A DNA stretch of 64,000 nucleotides from assembly GCF_038502225.1 (NCBI RefSeq), contig NC_091390.1:10830289-10894288 (forward strand), in the 5' to 3' direction. The notes under the pieces were generated by a model, which was given only the letters and a program-made list of their open reading frames with translations, was not told the DNA's origin and did no database searches. How positions within the stretch are numbered: the first letter of the stretch is position 1; each line of letters starts with the position of its first letter. Made by a program: the position numbers and the translations under genes. This document shows, piece by piece, positions 11,262-24,245 of this stretch. This DNA is from Cherax quadricarinatus (taxonomy: Eukaryota; Arthropoda; Malacostraca; Decapoda; Parastacidae).

Positions 11262-11345
11262 TCTCCTTTGTATGAACTGATGAAGCCACTGTGTGGCGAC
11301 ACGTTTCCTCAGTGAAGATACCCAAGTGTTGCACATGTGTTTAAT
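11262..11345 (+). ncRNA. Hammerhead motif with A14 to C change (family B1)
   Basis: CUGAUGA at 11277-11283, one unpaired A, stem II GCCAC-UGU-GUGGC, then GACAC instead of GAAAC. A14 is invariant in hammerheads, so this copy should be inactive. The usual downstream block GATACCCA...TTGCACATGTGT follows. Confidence 0.65.
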
Positions 11346-11389
11346 TTATCATAACGGGTCTATAACAAAGCAAGAACATAAATGTTATT

Positions 11390-14110
11390 AATTAACAGTC
11401 TCATCGACTCCATTGCAATATTTGTTGTTCTCACAGAAACCCACGTTAAAGGATACTTTGAAAATGAAATTTGCGTTCCTGGGTGCACTGGGATGCAACC
11501 AGAAAGACAGACAAGAGAAGGAGAAGATTGAGCTGTATCTCGGAGTCCTACATATGTACCGGGTTACTGAGTACTACGAATGGGATAATTAAAGCTTTGG
11601 TGATTATAATTGGAACTCATAATCAGATATTATAATTGTGTATAAACCCCCAGATGCAATTTCCCAGCATTTCTAATATCAGCTTTTGGAAATTAAGCTC
11701 TGTCTTGAAGGTCTTTCAGTCCCAGCCCCAATGACACAATTCTTCGGAGACTTCAATTTAGAGACTTCAATTTGGAGACTTCAATTGTTTGGAGACTTCT
11801 ATTGTAGCAGAAAGGATCCTAGGAGCTAGTCTGCATGAACAATCTCACACAACTGAATTACTAACACTGGAATAAATTTGCCTTATTCCAGCAAATACCA
11901 GAACCGACGAGACTAGAAAATAGCATTGCCCTTATATTCACTACTGATGAAGACCTGATCCAGGACATTATAGTTTTGACAGTAAGTTCAGACCACAACT
12001 AACACAAGTTCGGACATGCATACCCACTAGACATAAAAAAAAAAAACGTTCATACATAAGGGTATGCTCAACAAGTTCAACTTGAACAAGAACATCAACT
12101 GGGAACTAATAACTTGTAAAATTACTGAAATTAACTGGGAAGAAGATGACCTAAACCCATATATAGAAAAGATGAGTTCACTGGTACTAGAAGTATGTTC
12201 CAGGCGCACTGCTACGAAGCAGGAGAAAATGCAGGTTAGAAAGGGAAAGGCGTGCCCTTTGTAGATAAAAGCGACTGATAACAAAACTTCTCAAAGGAAG
12301 CCAACAATCTGATGAATGAAAAACGACACTGGCTGGAGAATTAGAAAACGACGAAATCAAATCCAACACAGAGTCCAGGAGAGAGACAGAGACACCAAAA
12401 GCCATAAACGAAATTCAGAAAAATCTAATATGATTTGTCTTATTGCAAAATCCAGGTCAAAAACTACATTTAGAATAGTGTCTTTCATCATGGGCTCTGG
12501 TGGCCTAGTGGTTAACGCTCTGGCTTCACACGGCGAGGGCCTGGGTTCGATTCCCAGCCAGAGTAGAAACATTGGACGTGTTTCTTTCCACCTGTTGTCT
12601 ATGTTCCCCATCAGTAAAATGGGTACCTGGGTGTTAGTGGACTGGTGTGGGTCGCATCCTGGGACACCGACCTAATTTGCCCGAAATGCGGAGCATAACA
12701 AGGGAGTTTCTATATAGTAGTATGTCATTGTTGTCAGCTCGGACTGTATACCTTGTACATGTACTTTAGTAAAATAAAGATATTATTATTATTATTATAA
12801 AGGAGATGATACATAAAATGACGAGTTAAATACACAAGTTCTGGTATTCCTCAGTGATCGGGAACCACTAATCGGCCTAAAGACTGATGACACAAATGAG
12901 TTGATGACTGAGAGACAAAATGCTGCAGAGATCTCCCTAATATCTGATGTAATTCAACTTGATTTCGAAGCCATTTAAGCCGGCTCGTGGAACTCACTAT
13001 TCACCATGAACTGCAAGAAACCCTTACAATTGGGCTTAACTATGGATAAGAAACCTCGACACTGGAGTCATTGCAGACTCGTTAAAAACCTCTGATATTG
13101 CCCAACTCCACAAAGATGGAAGAAAAGCAATTGGAAAAACTTATGGACCAATAACCCTAACATTTCATCCAACATTATCAAGGTTTTTAAAGGGTTTCAA
13201 GACGCAAGACTTTAAGTCACAGTAAATCGCAGCCTTTGTGCAGAATAGGTCGACATGTGTTAGGAACAGGTCGCTCCTGCCTTTCGCAATTATTGAACCA
13301 CTACAATATGGTCTTGGATACGCTTGTAGACAAACAAAATACATAGGTAATATGCACTGACTTAGCAAAAGTCATCGAGAAGTGTGACCACGGAGTAATT
13401 ACGCACAGAATGCATGCAGAGGTAGTTAGATGGATATTTACTGTCTTAATAAATTGAACCCCAAGGCACGATACTCGCCCCACTTCTCATTCTCATTCTC
13501 GTATCTGACACAGAAACGTAAATCATAGCAGTATCATTCGTTGTAGACGATACTATAATTTGTATGAGAGTTGTGGAAAATGATGAGTTGGATACCTAAA
13601 CTTCAGATCAAGAGATGCCATGGTAATGGGATATTCTTCAGATCAATCATTCTCTCTAGGCTGGAATATTACTGTGCACTAAAGATTTCCTTTAAGGACG
13701 GTAAAATTACTGAACTGGAACACGTACAAAGAACATTCTCAGCTCATATAAACTCAGTCAAGCATCTAAATTGCTGGGATCACTTGAAGCCCATGCAACT
13801 GTAGTCCTGAAAATGGAGGCGATAAAGATACATAATCGACACCTGGAAGATAGTAGAGGGATTGATCCTAAACCTTCACACAAGAGGCTTGGCAGACAGT
13901 ACAACATACCTCCAATGAAACGCAGAGGAGCAATGAGTATACTGAAACCTCAGTGTCAGGTGACCACGACTATTCAACATCCTCCCTTTGCTGTCTTCAA
14001 GAGGTAACTCTATAGATTCTTCAGGGGCTGATTAGCCTGGTTATGATGCATAAGCTGAACTGCAGGCGGAGGGCACTAACAGCTTGATCGACCGGACCGC
14101 GGGGGCGGTG
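11390..14110 (+). pseudogene. LINE B copy, heavily decayed
   Basis: Scattered pieces in several frames keep LINE order: an endonuclease-like segment near 11640-11770 (VYKPPDA, then FFGDFN), an RT-A-like block near 13350-13420 (TDLAKVIEKCDHGVI), and the RT C-terminal block at 13640-13790 (ILSRLEYYCAL, LEHVQRTFSAHINSVKHLN). The same blocks are better kept at 36973-37563 and 58406-59572. The 3' end near 14090-14120 has the CCGCGGGGGCGGTGACCTCC tail typical of LINE B. A SINE splits it at 12493-12799. No frame is long enough to encode a working protein. Confidence 0.72.
12493..12799 (+). mobile_element. tRNA-derived SINE, type 1 (reference copy)
   Basis: Head: acceptor-like GCTCTGG pairs with CCAGAGT, A box TGGCCTAGTGG at 12501-12511, B box GGTTCGATTCC at 12544-12554. 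The body includes GTACCTGGGTGTTAGTGGAC, a single copy of what is tandemly repeated (32 bp) elsewhere. The 3' part includes TGTATACCTTGTACATGTAC, a single copy of the 21-bp repeat. It ends AATAAAGATATTATTATTATT. RNA polymerase III transcription is expected from the boxes. Confidence 0.9.
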
Positions 14111-14133
14111 ACCTCCGGAAGCGACTCCAGACA

Positions 14134-14432
14134 ATGTTAAATAAACTCCTATCCTTATACCTCCCTCTTCCATCAATTCCTATACCTATCTCTTCCATCA
14201 ATCCCTATACCTCCCTCTTCCATCTATCCCTATACCTCCCTCTTCCATCAATCCCTATACCTCCCTCTTCCATCTATCCCTATACCTCCCTCTTCCATCT
14301 ATCCCTATACCTCCCTCTTCCATCTATCCCTATACCTCCCTCTTCCATCTATCCCTATACCTCCCTCTTCCATCTATCCCTATACCTCCCTCTTCCATCT
14401 ATCCCTATACCTCCCTCTTCCTTCTGCCCCTA
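14134..14432 (+). repeat. 25-bp CT-rich minisatellite
   Basis: About 11 copies of a unit containing TATACCTCCCTCTTCCATCT. The ORF (YTSLFHLSLYLPLPSIP) is an artefact. Confidence 0.93.
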
Positions 14433-14459
14433 CGTTTTCCTCCTCTCTCTTCCATCCTC

Positions 14460-14955
14460 ATGACTCTCTCCTCTCTTTTCTATCCATATTCCTCCCTCTC
14501 TCTCCTCTTCGTCTTGCTGTTCTCTACCTTCCTCCGCCTGGCTGCTCACATTATCCCTCGTACCTTCACGGTAACAATAGTCTCAGTCACCAAGGTAAGT
14601 CGTGTGGAAGTAATTGTATATCGGCGTGACACACACGCTCAATGTGTCACCATTTACGACTAGTTTAGCCAGGAATCACGGGAGTATTGTATTTACCTAG
14701 ATCTGTTTATGACGATCGAACCATAGCTCCTGACACCAGCTGATGCATTATTCTTCTTGGTTAGTTGGGTTTAAATGCTATCGACTACACTAATGTCATT
14801 AAGGCTGCATGTAAACTGTTTAATCCCTATAAATAGGGATTTAGGCAAATACTGAACGATCATACAGAGATACTCGCCTCTCTGAGTATATTGTATTTCC
14901 TGCACTCAATACTTATATCTCCAGCCTCTAATTTTATTCTGTTATATTCTAGGTG
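14460..14955. other. Unassigned spacer
   Basis: No coding, RNA or clear repeat signal. The 67-aa frame at 14460 begins in the CT-rich tract and has no domain. Confidence 0.45.
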
Positions 14956-15185
14956 ATTTGCGGGTATGGATCCCAGCCCGGATCTCTTGCAATTTGGTGG
15001 CCAGGCATTGGCTCCCTGGGTAGGGCAGTGTCGTTCAGCTTCGTTTCTCTTTCACGGCAGTTCTTCGGTGGGAAGAGAGCTTTCTTTCTGGTTCTTTGGA
15101 CAACTGATGTCTCAAAAGTCAGTTTGCTCTAATGGTGGTTAGTGTGGGGTGCAACGGAGGTCCTCAACAGGCCTTTACAGAGACT

Positions 15186-15473
15186 TCAGCCTTCAGCGGG
15201 GAGGGGGAGATGACCTGCAATGACTGGGAGTAGGGTCTCCAAATCTCTGATGGCTAGGTACACTAGATATACTGCTTCATCCTTCCAGGCCTGTCCCACT
15301 GGGCTCATTGGAAAGTGTCTGCGGCAATGGGGCATCGTAGCTGGGCAGTCTAACAGGTAGTGTACCAGGGGTTTCGGAACCATCCGGTAACAATGGGCAC
15401 AGAGATCCTCTCTTACCCCATCAGCAATCTGTGCAGTGGTCGGATACCCTAAGTGTAGGAGGTGGATATTCAC
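15186..15473 (-). pseudogene. LINE ORF2 C-terminal zinc-finger region
   Basis: The frame includes CAHCYRMVPKPLVHYLLDCP, the C-X2-C...H-X4-C finger common at the C-terminus of I/R1/Jockey ORF2 proteins, where it is thought to help bind RNA or target DNA. It is separated by a frame change from the RNase H part. Confidence 0.72.
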
Positions 15474-15499
15474 GCACAGTTCCTAGGTCTGCGTGCGAA

Positions 15500-16048
15500 T
15501 ACTTGGAAGGGGTGCCCTGTGAGTCGCCTTGTCATACCAGCGTCGTCTCTGTGAATCCCCAGGTCAGGGAGTGGGCGCCTGGCCACACTGGTTGTCCATA
15601 GCATAATCTGGCTGCAGCTGATGGAGATTGTAGCATGTGGCTGTGCCTTTAGCATAGCAGTCTTTGCAGCCACATCTGCTGCATCATTGCTGGAGATACC
15701 CACATGGCTAGGGATCCAGTTGATGGTGACTGCGTCCTTGGGCCATGAGCGCCTGCAGGTCGCTCCAGATAGATGTGATTAAGTGTATGTTGTCCTTTGG
15801 CTCTCTGTGCATAATTGCCTGGACTGCTGATTTGGAATCAACATGAATGATGGGAGATGCTGATGGTTTGCAATTGCATGCTGCAAAACTTGTTGGATGG
15901 CATAGAGCTCAGCCTGGAGGATGGTAGAATGGTTTGGGAGGCGCCAACCTGCTGTCAGATTGTTGTGGAACATCCCAGCAGCTATGCTGTCTGCCTCTGG
16001 GTCTCTGGAGCCATGGGTGTAATATGGCACACACCCAGGGCTTTCCAT
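15500..16048 (-). pseudogene. LINE RNase H domain, frameshifted
   Basis: YTHGSRDPEADSIAAGM corresponds to the usual YTDGS start of RNase H, with the catalytic Asp replaced by His. ILQAELYAI carries the catalytic Glu. The end of the domain (GISSNDAADVAAK) is in another frame at 15640-15700. The Asp loss and frame shift indicate inactivity. Confidence 0.72.
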
Positions 16049-16137
16049 CCTCGCAATGATGACCGAAGCAAGTCATTGCAGAATGTGCTGGGGGCAATGC
16101 CTCTAACTGCCTGGAAGGGCCGACCAGTGCACTGCCA

Positions 16138-17274
16138 TCAGCTCTGGTGCCCAAGGGGACAGCACCGTGTAGTTCGCTGCTTGGTGTCGTAGCCCCCTGC
16201 CTCGAGCAATGGCATGGGCAGGAGCTTATTTGTAGCATTTGCAACTGACCACGCCCATCGGCGGCCGGGGTGCATTGTTATGTCATGTCCCTGGCAGATC
16301 CTTATATCCCTCATCAGTTTGTCAGCCCCTGGGAGTTGGAGGTACTTTGCTATCCTCTTGGCAGCTACAAATTGGATCCTGTCCTCAAGGGGCTGCAGCT
16401 GTGCCTCGAATTTCAGAGTCACCGCATTAGCCCACCTAGGCGCCCCCAGCATGCCCCGTACAGCTGTGTTTGAATCACACCGACACTTGATGCTTGTAGG
16501 CCTGGCATGAACCAGAGGAAGTGCTCCATAGTCAGTGACCGAGCATACAGCCTGTATGTAGAACAACCTCATGACCTCGAGGTTGGCCCTGGCCCTAGGG
16601 TTGGACATGGCACTCATTGCCCTGACGTGTTTCTGGAAGGTGAGACACCTGTCAATGTAGATGCCAAGGTACCTATAGCTAGAAACCCATTCCAGGTTGG
16701 TGCCCAGGATCTGCAGCCTCTGATTGGGTTCCCTGGTACGAAGAGTCATGGCTCTGGATTTTACTGCAGATATCTTGAGCCCCAGATGACGGCAAGTGAA
16801 AGCCAGCAGATTGAGGTCCTCCTGGGCACGCTGCAACAGCCAGCACTTTCTGGATACGACAGGCACCAGGTCATCGGCATAGCTGAGCAGGAAGGTGCCT
16901 GTGGAGGAAGGCAGGTGCACAAGCTGGTGCATCAGTACACTGAACAGGGCATGACTAAGCACCCCGCCATGTGGAGTGCCATTTTCCAGGGTCTTGAGAG
17001 AAGAGGTATGCCCCTGGAAATGTACCCGGGCCCACCTGTCCTGGAGATAGGATCGAAGCCATGCAAGCAGCCTGCCCTTAACTCCCTTGCAGGCCAAGAG
17101 TGCAAGGATGGCAGGTACACTGGCTAGCTCGAATGCTTTCTCAAGGTCGAGGAAGACAATGTGGGCTTGGGCATCCAACCCAATGGTGCCCACTCCTCTG
17201 GTGAATCCATAGAGGTGTTTATGAGGAGGGCCAAGCTTCCACCTCAGTCGCTCTAACACCATCCTCTCAGACAC
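16138..17274 (-). pseudogene. LINE reverse transcriptase domain
   Basis: This is the longest intact piece of the I-like element (378 aa open). Visible RT blocks: FLDLEKAFELA (motif A, with the catalytic Asp), GTPHGGVLSHALF (motif B; usually GVPQG), YADDLV (motif C) and a thumb-like ILGTNLEWVSSYRYLGIYID. It would copy element RNA at a nicked chromosome site. The opening Met is an accident of the frameshift at 17274, since RT motifs 0-2 lie upstream in another frame (DTAPGHDGVTY, near 17460). Confidence 0.82.
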
Positions 17275-17428
17275 CTTGAAAATGCAACTGGTAAGGGTGA
17301 TGGGTCTCGCACTGCCAGGATTCTCGGGCTTAGGAATTTGTATGAAGTTGGCTTCTTTCCATAATGCAGGGAGTGTGTCGGCTCTCCAAGTCTGGTTGAT
17401 GACCCCCTAGGACAGCTTTGTGACCAGA

Positions 17429-17698
17429 TTAGCGACACCGAGTGATCATGCCATACGTAACACCATCATGCCCTGGTGCAGTGTCCCGTTTAGATGTGAA
17501 AGCTGCATGGAGCTCCCGATCAGTGAAGTCTTCGTCGGTGCCGTGCTTTGCTTGCCATGCTGCTTGGATTGCCACCAACCTTCTGGGAAGGAGGGTGGCC
17601 TGTAGGTCCTGGAGATCCTGAGACAGTTGAGCCATAGCTGCTCTGGAGGTGAAGAGTTCCACCACACGCTCTGCCTCCGTTGTGGGGTCTGGGTGCAC
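17429..17698 (-). pseudogene. LINE linker and start of RT
   Basis: A frame ending FTSKRDTAPGHDGVTYGMI, which matches the KKDTAPGPDGI block that opens LINE RT domains. Preceding residues are the endonuclease-RT linker. Confidence 0.65.
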
Positions 17699-18241
17699 TC
17701 AAGCCACACACCAACACTGCCCAGTGGCCATTAATAACTTGGTCCAAATCTCAGATAAGGTGGTAGAGTAGCTGAGTGAGGCACACCACTTGAACCATTT
17801 AGCATACCGGACCCTCTGTGAGACATGTCGCATATGTTGCAGATGCATGGACTTGGCCTTGGGATTGTGCCTGTGCATCTTGCGGACGACGTTGACGGGG
17901 TGGTTCTTCTTCTTGATTTCCTCACTGTAACACCACCAGTCATGCTTGTTTGACCTCCCTTCCCTGTAATCCTAGGTATGGCTGCCTCAGCTGCCCATGT
18001 GAAAGCCACCTGTAGGGTCTGAGCCACCTCATCTGGATCTTCTGATAGAGTAGTTTCTGCCCACCAGTGCTCGATGACCTCCTGGAAGCACTGCCAGTCG
18101 ATTCCATCTGGGGGTATGTCTGGGAAGTGGGTGCTGCTGCACCATCAGTGTGGTGACCACTGCAAAGTGATCACTGGTTAGACGAGGATGGACCCTCCCA
18201 TCCTGCATTAGAGAGCAGCCGTCTGGAGACGAGTGTGATGT

Positions 18242-18718
18242 CTAGGAGGCCACTGTAGTAACGGGTTGGCTCCCCATTGTTGAAGAAGTTGATCCCAGGT
18301 ACATCCTCCAGCACAGTCGCAAGGTTCCTCCAAGTTGCATTATTGGGGAAACAGAATTAAGTATTGGGTGGTGGGCATTGACATTCCCAGCCACAATAAG
18401 ATCCTCCAGGGGGGCGAGTGCTGCCACCTCTGAAATGTCAAGGGTGGACCAAGAGCTTCTGTATATGTTGCAAACTATGAGGGGTCCATTCAGCAGGTGT
18501 AAGGTGACAGCCTGTACCTCCATGCCCTCTCCACAGTCGATAGGGTCAGCGGAGATCGAGTGAGGGATGGTGTTCCTGACGTAGACCACTGTGCCCCTGC
18601 CGGTGCCTTCCAGGCACTGAAGGTAAGCCGAGAATCCCGGAATACGCGGCTGTGGTTGATGTGGTTTGGTAAGTGTCTCCTGGAGCAGGAAGACATGAGG
18701 TATGATGAGCTTTATCAT
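18242..18718 (-). pseudogene. LINE AP-endonuclease domain fragment
   Basis: VFLLQETLTK contains the QET motif with the metal-binding Glu. Further on, VVYVRN, then VCNIYRSS and LEDLIVAGNVNAHHPILNS, where the usual GDFNAHHP has become GNVNAHHP, losing the Asp. The N-terminal strand of the domain is missing, consistent with 5' truncation at 18718. Confidence 0.75.
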
Positions 18719-18875
18719 ACCTCTTCTTAAAGCTATGTATGGATCCTGCCTCCACTACATCACTTCTCAGACTATTCCACTTCCTGACAACTCTGTGACT
18801 GAAGAAATACTTCCTAAGGACCCTGTGATTCATCTGAGTCTTGTTAAAATCTCTAGTAAGGCTGATGCATGCAAG
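18719..18875 (-). pseudogene. LINE C ORF2 C-terminal fragment
   Basis: The minus frame reads NHRVLRKYFFSHRVVRKWNS then LRSDVVEAGSIHSFKKRYDK. This is the typical C-terminal end of CR1-group ORF2 proteins. A better copy is at 55690-55920. Confidence 0.72.
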
Positions 18876-18939
18876 GGATGAGATGAAAAGCTGTAAGCCT
18901 TCTCCCTGAAAGCTGGCTGCCTTGGAACAACGTGCAGCG

Positions 18940-19529
<590 letters not shown>

Positions 19530-19530
<1 letters not shown>

Positions 19531-21575
19531 TCCTCCACGAGAGGTTCTTCCACTAGTGGTGGAGGCCATCCCACTAATGGAACAGTTCCTCTTACTAGTG
19601 GAGCAGATCCTCTCACTATTGTAGGGGGTCCTCTCACTAGTGGAGGTGGTCCTCTCACTAGTGGAGGTTCTTCCACTAGTGGTGGAGGCCATCCCACTAG
19701 TGGAGCAGTTCCTCTTACTAGTGGAGCAGGTTCTATCACTAGTGGAGGGGGTCCTATCACTAGTGGAGGGGGTCCTATCACTAGTGGAAGGGGTCCTCTC
19801 ACTATTGGAGGTGGTCCTCTCACTAGTGGAGGTGGTCCTCTCACTAGTGGATGGGGTCCTCTCACTAGTGGATGGGGTCCTCTCACTAGTGGATGGGGTC
19901 CTCTCACTAGTGGATGGGGTCCTCTCACTAGTGGATGGGGTCCTCTCACTAGTGGATGGGGTCCTCTCACTAGTGGAGGGGGTCCTCTCACTAGTGGAGG
20001 GGGTCCTCTCACTAGTGGATGGGGTTCTCTCACTATTGGAGCAGGTCCTCCCACTAGTGGAGGAGGTTCTCTCAATAGTGGAGAAGGTTCTCTCACCAGT
20101 GGAGGAGGTTCCCTTACTAGTGGAGAAGGTTCTCTCACTAGTGGAGGAGGTTCTCTCACTAGCGAAAGAGGTTCTCTTACTAGTGGAGAAGGTTCTCTCA
20201 CTAGTGGAGGAGGTTCTCTCAGTAGTGGAAGAGCACCTCCCACTGTTGGGGGAGATTCTCATACTGTTGTGGTTCTCACACTGTTGTAGGTGGTTTTCAC
20301 ACTTGTAGGTGGTTCTCACACTGTTGGAGGAGGTTCTCACGCTGTTGGAGGAGGTTCTCACACTGTTGGGGAGGTTCTCACACTGCTGGGGAGGTTCTCA
20401 CAGTGGAGGAGGTTCTCACACTTTTGGGGGAGGTCCTCACGCTGTTGGGGAGGTTCTCACGCTGTTGGGGAGGTTCTCACACCGGAGGAGGTTCTCACAC
20501 TGGAGGAGGTTCTCACACTGGGGGAGGTTCTCACACTGGGGAGGTTCTCACACTGTTGTAGGTGGTTCTGACACTGTTGGAGGAGGTTCTCATACTGTTG
20601 GGGAGGTTCTCACACTGTTTGGGTAGGTTCTCACACTGTTGGAGGAGGTTTTCACACTGTTAGAGGAGGTTCTCTCACTGTTGGAGGTTCTCACACTAGT
20701 AGAGGAGGTTCTCACACTAGCGGAGGTGGTTCCCCCACTAGTGGATGCGGTTCTCACACTGTTGGAGGGTCTCACATTGTTGGAGAAGGTTCTCACACTG
20801 TTGGAGGAGGTTCTCACACTGGAGGAGGTTCTCACACTCTTGGGGAAGGTTCTCGCACTGTTGGGGAGGTTTTCACCCTGTTGGGGGAGGTTCTCACGCT
20901 GTTGAAGCTTCTCTCACTGTTGGGCGAGGTTCTCACCACTGTTGTGGGTGGTTCTCACGCTGTTGGGGGAGGTTCGCACACTGTTTGGGAGGTTCTCGCA
21001 CTGTTGAATGGTCTCTCACTGTTAGAGGAGGTTCTCACACTGGGAGGTTCTCACACTGGGGAAGGTTCTCTCACTGTTGGGGGAGGTTCTCATGCTGTTT
21101 GGGAGGTTCTCACACTGTTGGTAGGTTCTCACACTGTTGTAAGTAATTCTCACACTGTTGGAGAAGGTTCTCACACTGTTGGAGGTGGTTCTCACACTGT
21201 TGAGGGAGGTTCCCACACTGTTGGAGGAGGTTCTCACACTAGTGAAGGAGGTTCTCACACTAGTAGAGGAGGCTCCCCACTAGAGGAGGTGGTTCTCCCA
21301 CTAGTGGAGGTGGTTCTCCCACTAGTGGAGGTGGTTCTCCCACTAGTGGAGGTGGTTCTCACACTAGTGGAGGTGGTTCTCCCACTAGAGGTGGTTCTCC
21401 CACTAGTGGAGGTGGTTCTCCCACTAGTGGAGGTGGTTTTCCCACTAGTGGAGGTGGTTCTCCCACTAGTGGAGGTGGTTCTCCCACTAGTGGAGGTGGT
21501 TCTCCCACTAGTGGAGGTGGTTCTCCCACTAGTGGAGGTGGTTCTCCCACTAGTGGAGGTGGTTCTCAGTGAGGG
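19530..21575 (+). repeat. 21-bp minisatellite with three unit types
   Basis: About 97 units of 21 bp in three blocks: CTCACTAGTGGAxxxGGTCCT (19540-20040), GGTTCTCACACTGTTGGAGG (20040-21260) and GGTTCTCCCACTAGTGGAGG (21280-21570). The CCACTAGTGG palindrome in many units allows each strand to form small hairpins. Because 21 is a multiple of three, long frames open on both strands (289, 280, 247, 236 aa), with repeats such as TSGGGPL. No signal peptide, splice site or domain supports a gene. Confidence 0.94.
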
Positions 21576-21579
21576 TGGT

Positions 21580-22280
21580 AACCCTGACTGATCATTTATG
21601 GGCTAACATTGGCGTCACTAAACAGGGACAAATGGGCTCTTGACAGCTATTGTGGCGCTGGTGAGTCGGTCAAGCGGAAGACTGTGGCCCTGATCGCACA
21701 ACCACGCTGTCAGACTGAAAACTGTTACTACCCTGGCTGTCAGTAACTAAACCGAGTTCCAGCTGTTAACATCCAGGGAACAAGACTCTGGTTTTCCAGA
21801 TTCCTGGCCAGATTGACTCCATCTATTAAACATATCTGAATAAGGAATGTAGATAGTTGGAAAAATAAGCCACGGATCTGGAAAATACAACGATCTTGTC
21901 GTGGGATTGTCAAACAGAAGACTTAACGATTTGCATACTGCCACTAACTTTGTAGAGAAGATTCACCATCTTCCTGTTATAGATTTAGATTTAGAAATAA
22001 TATATTAATAAGGTAACGGTTGGGAGATAGACTTGTAGATGGGTTTAATACCCTGCTTAATAAGTTATTTAGGTACAGGTATACCTAAGTTATGATACAT
22101 AGTAAGGTATATGTAAATTACAAAGGATAACCCAAAAAGCCAGTCAAGATGGCTTATTTCTATTGGTCTTAAAGCTAAAACTTTGGATGGCTTAAAATAT
22201 TGGTTAGATAAGTTAGTGGGTTTGGATTTGAGTGTAACCAGCCAAGTTGATGCTACGCTCCTGGCACATGTTAATTATTT
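21580..22280. other. Unassigned spacer
   Basis: About 700 bp with no coding or RNA signal. The part from 22110 leading into the TAACC-like tract may be the body of a retroposon whose tail is that tract. Confidence 0.4.
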
Positions 22281-22289
22281 GGCAAGGCA

Positions 22290-22560
22290 TTTCCTAACTT
22301 AACCTAACTTAACTTAACCTAACTTAACCTAATTTAACCTAACGAAACCTAACCTAACCAACCGAACAACTCTTAATTATCCTAACCTTCATGTAACCTA
22401 ATCTAACTTGACTTAACCTAGCCTAACTTAAGTTAATCTAATTTGACCTAATTTAACCAAATATCACATGTCCTAACATAATTTTTATAATTTAACGTAA
22501 CTTTTATCCAAAATTAACTTACCCTAGAGTAGCCTTAACGAAATTAACCTAATGTAACCT
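22290..22560 (+). repeat. Degenerate telomere-like (TTAACC/CCTAA) tract
   Basis: Loose repeats of AACCTAACTTAACC type. They resemble (CCTAA)n, the arthropod telomere strand, but are diverged. This leads directly into the 25-bp minisatellite. Confidence 0.72.
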
Positions 22561-23955
22561 TATCCATCCTCACTTAACATAACTTTACCCATCCTCACTT
22601 AACATAACTTTACCCATCCTCACTTAACATAACTTTACCCATCCTCACTTAACATAACCTTAACTATCCTCACTTAACATAACTTTACCCATCCTCACTT
22701 AACATAACTTTACCCATCCTCACTTAACATAACTTTACCCATCCTCACTTAACATAACTTTACCCATCCTCACTTAACATAACCTTAACTATCCTCACTT
22801 AACATAACCTTACCCATCCTCACTTAACATAACCTTACCCATCCTCACTTAACATAACCTTATCCATCCTCACTTAACCTAACATAACCTTACCCATCCT
22901 CACTTAACATAATCTTACCCATCCTAACTTAACATAACCTTACCCATCCTCACTTAACATAACCTTACCCATCCTCACTTAACATAACCTTACCCATCCT
23001 CACTTAACATAACCTTACCCATCCTCACTTAACATAACCTTACCCATCCTCACTTAACATAACCTTACCCATCCTCACTTAACATAACTTTACCCATCCT
23101 CACTTAACATAACTTTACCCATCCTCACTTAACATAACCTTAACTATCCTCACTTAACATAACCTTACCCATCCTCACTTAATATAACCTTACCCATCCT
23201 CACTTAACATAACTTTACCCATCCTCACTTAACATAACCTTACCTATCCTCACTTAACATAACCTTACCTATCCTCACTTAACATAACCTTACTTATCCT
23301 CACTTAACATAACCTTACCTATCCTCACTTAACATAACCTTACCCATCCTCACTTAACATAACCTTACCTATCCTCACTTAACATAACATTACCTATCCT
23401 CACTTAACATAACCTTACCCATCCTCACTTAACATAACCTTACCCATCCTCACTTAACATAACCTTACCCATCCTCACTTAACATAACCTTACCCATCCT
23501 CACTTAACATAACCTTACCCATCCTCACTTAACATAACCTTACCCATCCTCACTTAACATAACCTTACCCATCCTCACTTAACATAACCTTACCCATCCT
23601 CACTTAACATAACCTTACCCATCCTCACTTAACATAACCTTACCCATCCTCACTTAACCTAACATAACCTTACCCATCCTCACTTAACCTAACATAACCT
23701 TACCCATCCTCACTTAACCTAACATAACCTTACCCATCCTCACTTAACCTAACATAACCTTACACATCCTCACTTAACCTAACATAACCTTACCCATCCT
23801 CACTTAACATAACCTTACCCATCCTCACTTAACATAACCTTGCCCAGCCTCACTTAACATAACCTTACCCATCCTCACTTAACATAACCTTACCAATCCT
23901 CACTTAACATAACCTTGCCCAGCCTCACTTAACATAACCTTACCCATCCTCACTT
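22561..23955 (+). repeat. 25-bp minisatellite with telomere-like half
   Basis: About 55 copies of a 25-bp unit (CACTTAACATAACCTTACCC plus ATCCT), several with an extra CTAAC insertion. The TTAACATAACC half resembles the upstream degenerate telomere tract, so the array probably grew from it. Confidence 0.95.
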
Positions 23956-24009
23956 AACCTAACTCATTCTAACCTAAGTGAGGCAATTATAATATTTTGT
24001 TAATAAAGG

Positions 24010-24095
24010 CTTCACACTTATAACCCGCACATAGAGAAAAGCTTACAGCGACGTTTCGGTCCGACTTGAAGCATTTACAAAGTCACACTAACACG
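24010..24095 (-). repeat. Family D repeat
   Basis: The minus strand carries UUUGUAAAUGCUUCAAG, then CGGACCGAAACGUCGCUGUAAG. It matches 8255-8366. Confidence 0.6.
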
Positions 24096-24191
24096 AGATG
24101 GAGAGACCCGGTATATATAGGCGAGGGGGAGAGGGACGGGACCAAGAGAGGAAGAGTAAGACTGTATCGAAGAATTTGACGCATATGCAGT

Positions 24192-24245
24192 ATCTTTAAT
24201 TTCTAGATGTTTCACCATCCAGTGGCTTCATCAGTACAGTTCTAA
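24192..24245 (-). ncRNA. Hammerhead motif, family B2, near-intact
   Basis: The minus strand reads GUA-CUGAUGA-A-GCCA-CUGGA-UGGU-GAAAC-AUC-UAG. The core CUGAUGA (24234-24228) and GAAA (24213-24210) are intact. Stem II has a G-U closing pair. Helix III has lost its palindrome (ACAU) and the third stem I pair is broken. Likely weak or inactive. Confidence 0.68.

Larger units (their letters stand above)
14960..18718 (-). mobile_element. I-like LINE ORF2 region, broken
   Basis: Minus-strand order is endonuclease (18718-18242), linker (18027-17429), reverse transcriptase (17274-16138), RNase H (16048-15500) and a cysteine-rich C-terminus (15473-15186), followed by a probable 3' UTR. This domain order, APE-RT-RNase H, is found in I-group LINEs. 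Several frameshifts and stops separate the pieces. No ORF1 precedes it; at 18719 it meets an unrelated LINE fragment, so it is 5' truncated. Confidence 0.82.

Noticed and set aside
12493..12565. A functional tRNA gene
   Set aside because: A and B boxes and an acceptor-like pairing are present, but the anticodon arm does not pair well and the unit continues as a dispersed SINE.
16507..17127. 206-aa plus-strand ORF
   Set aside because: Antisense shadow of the I-like RT domain.
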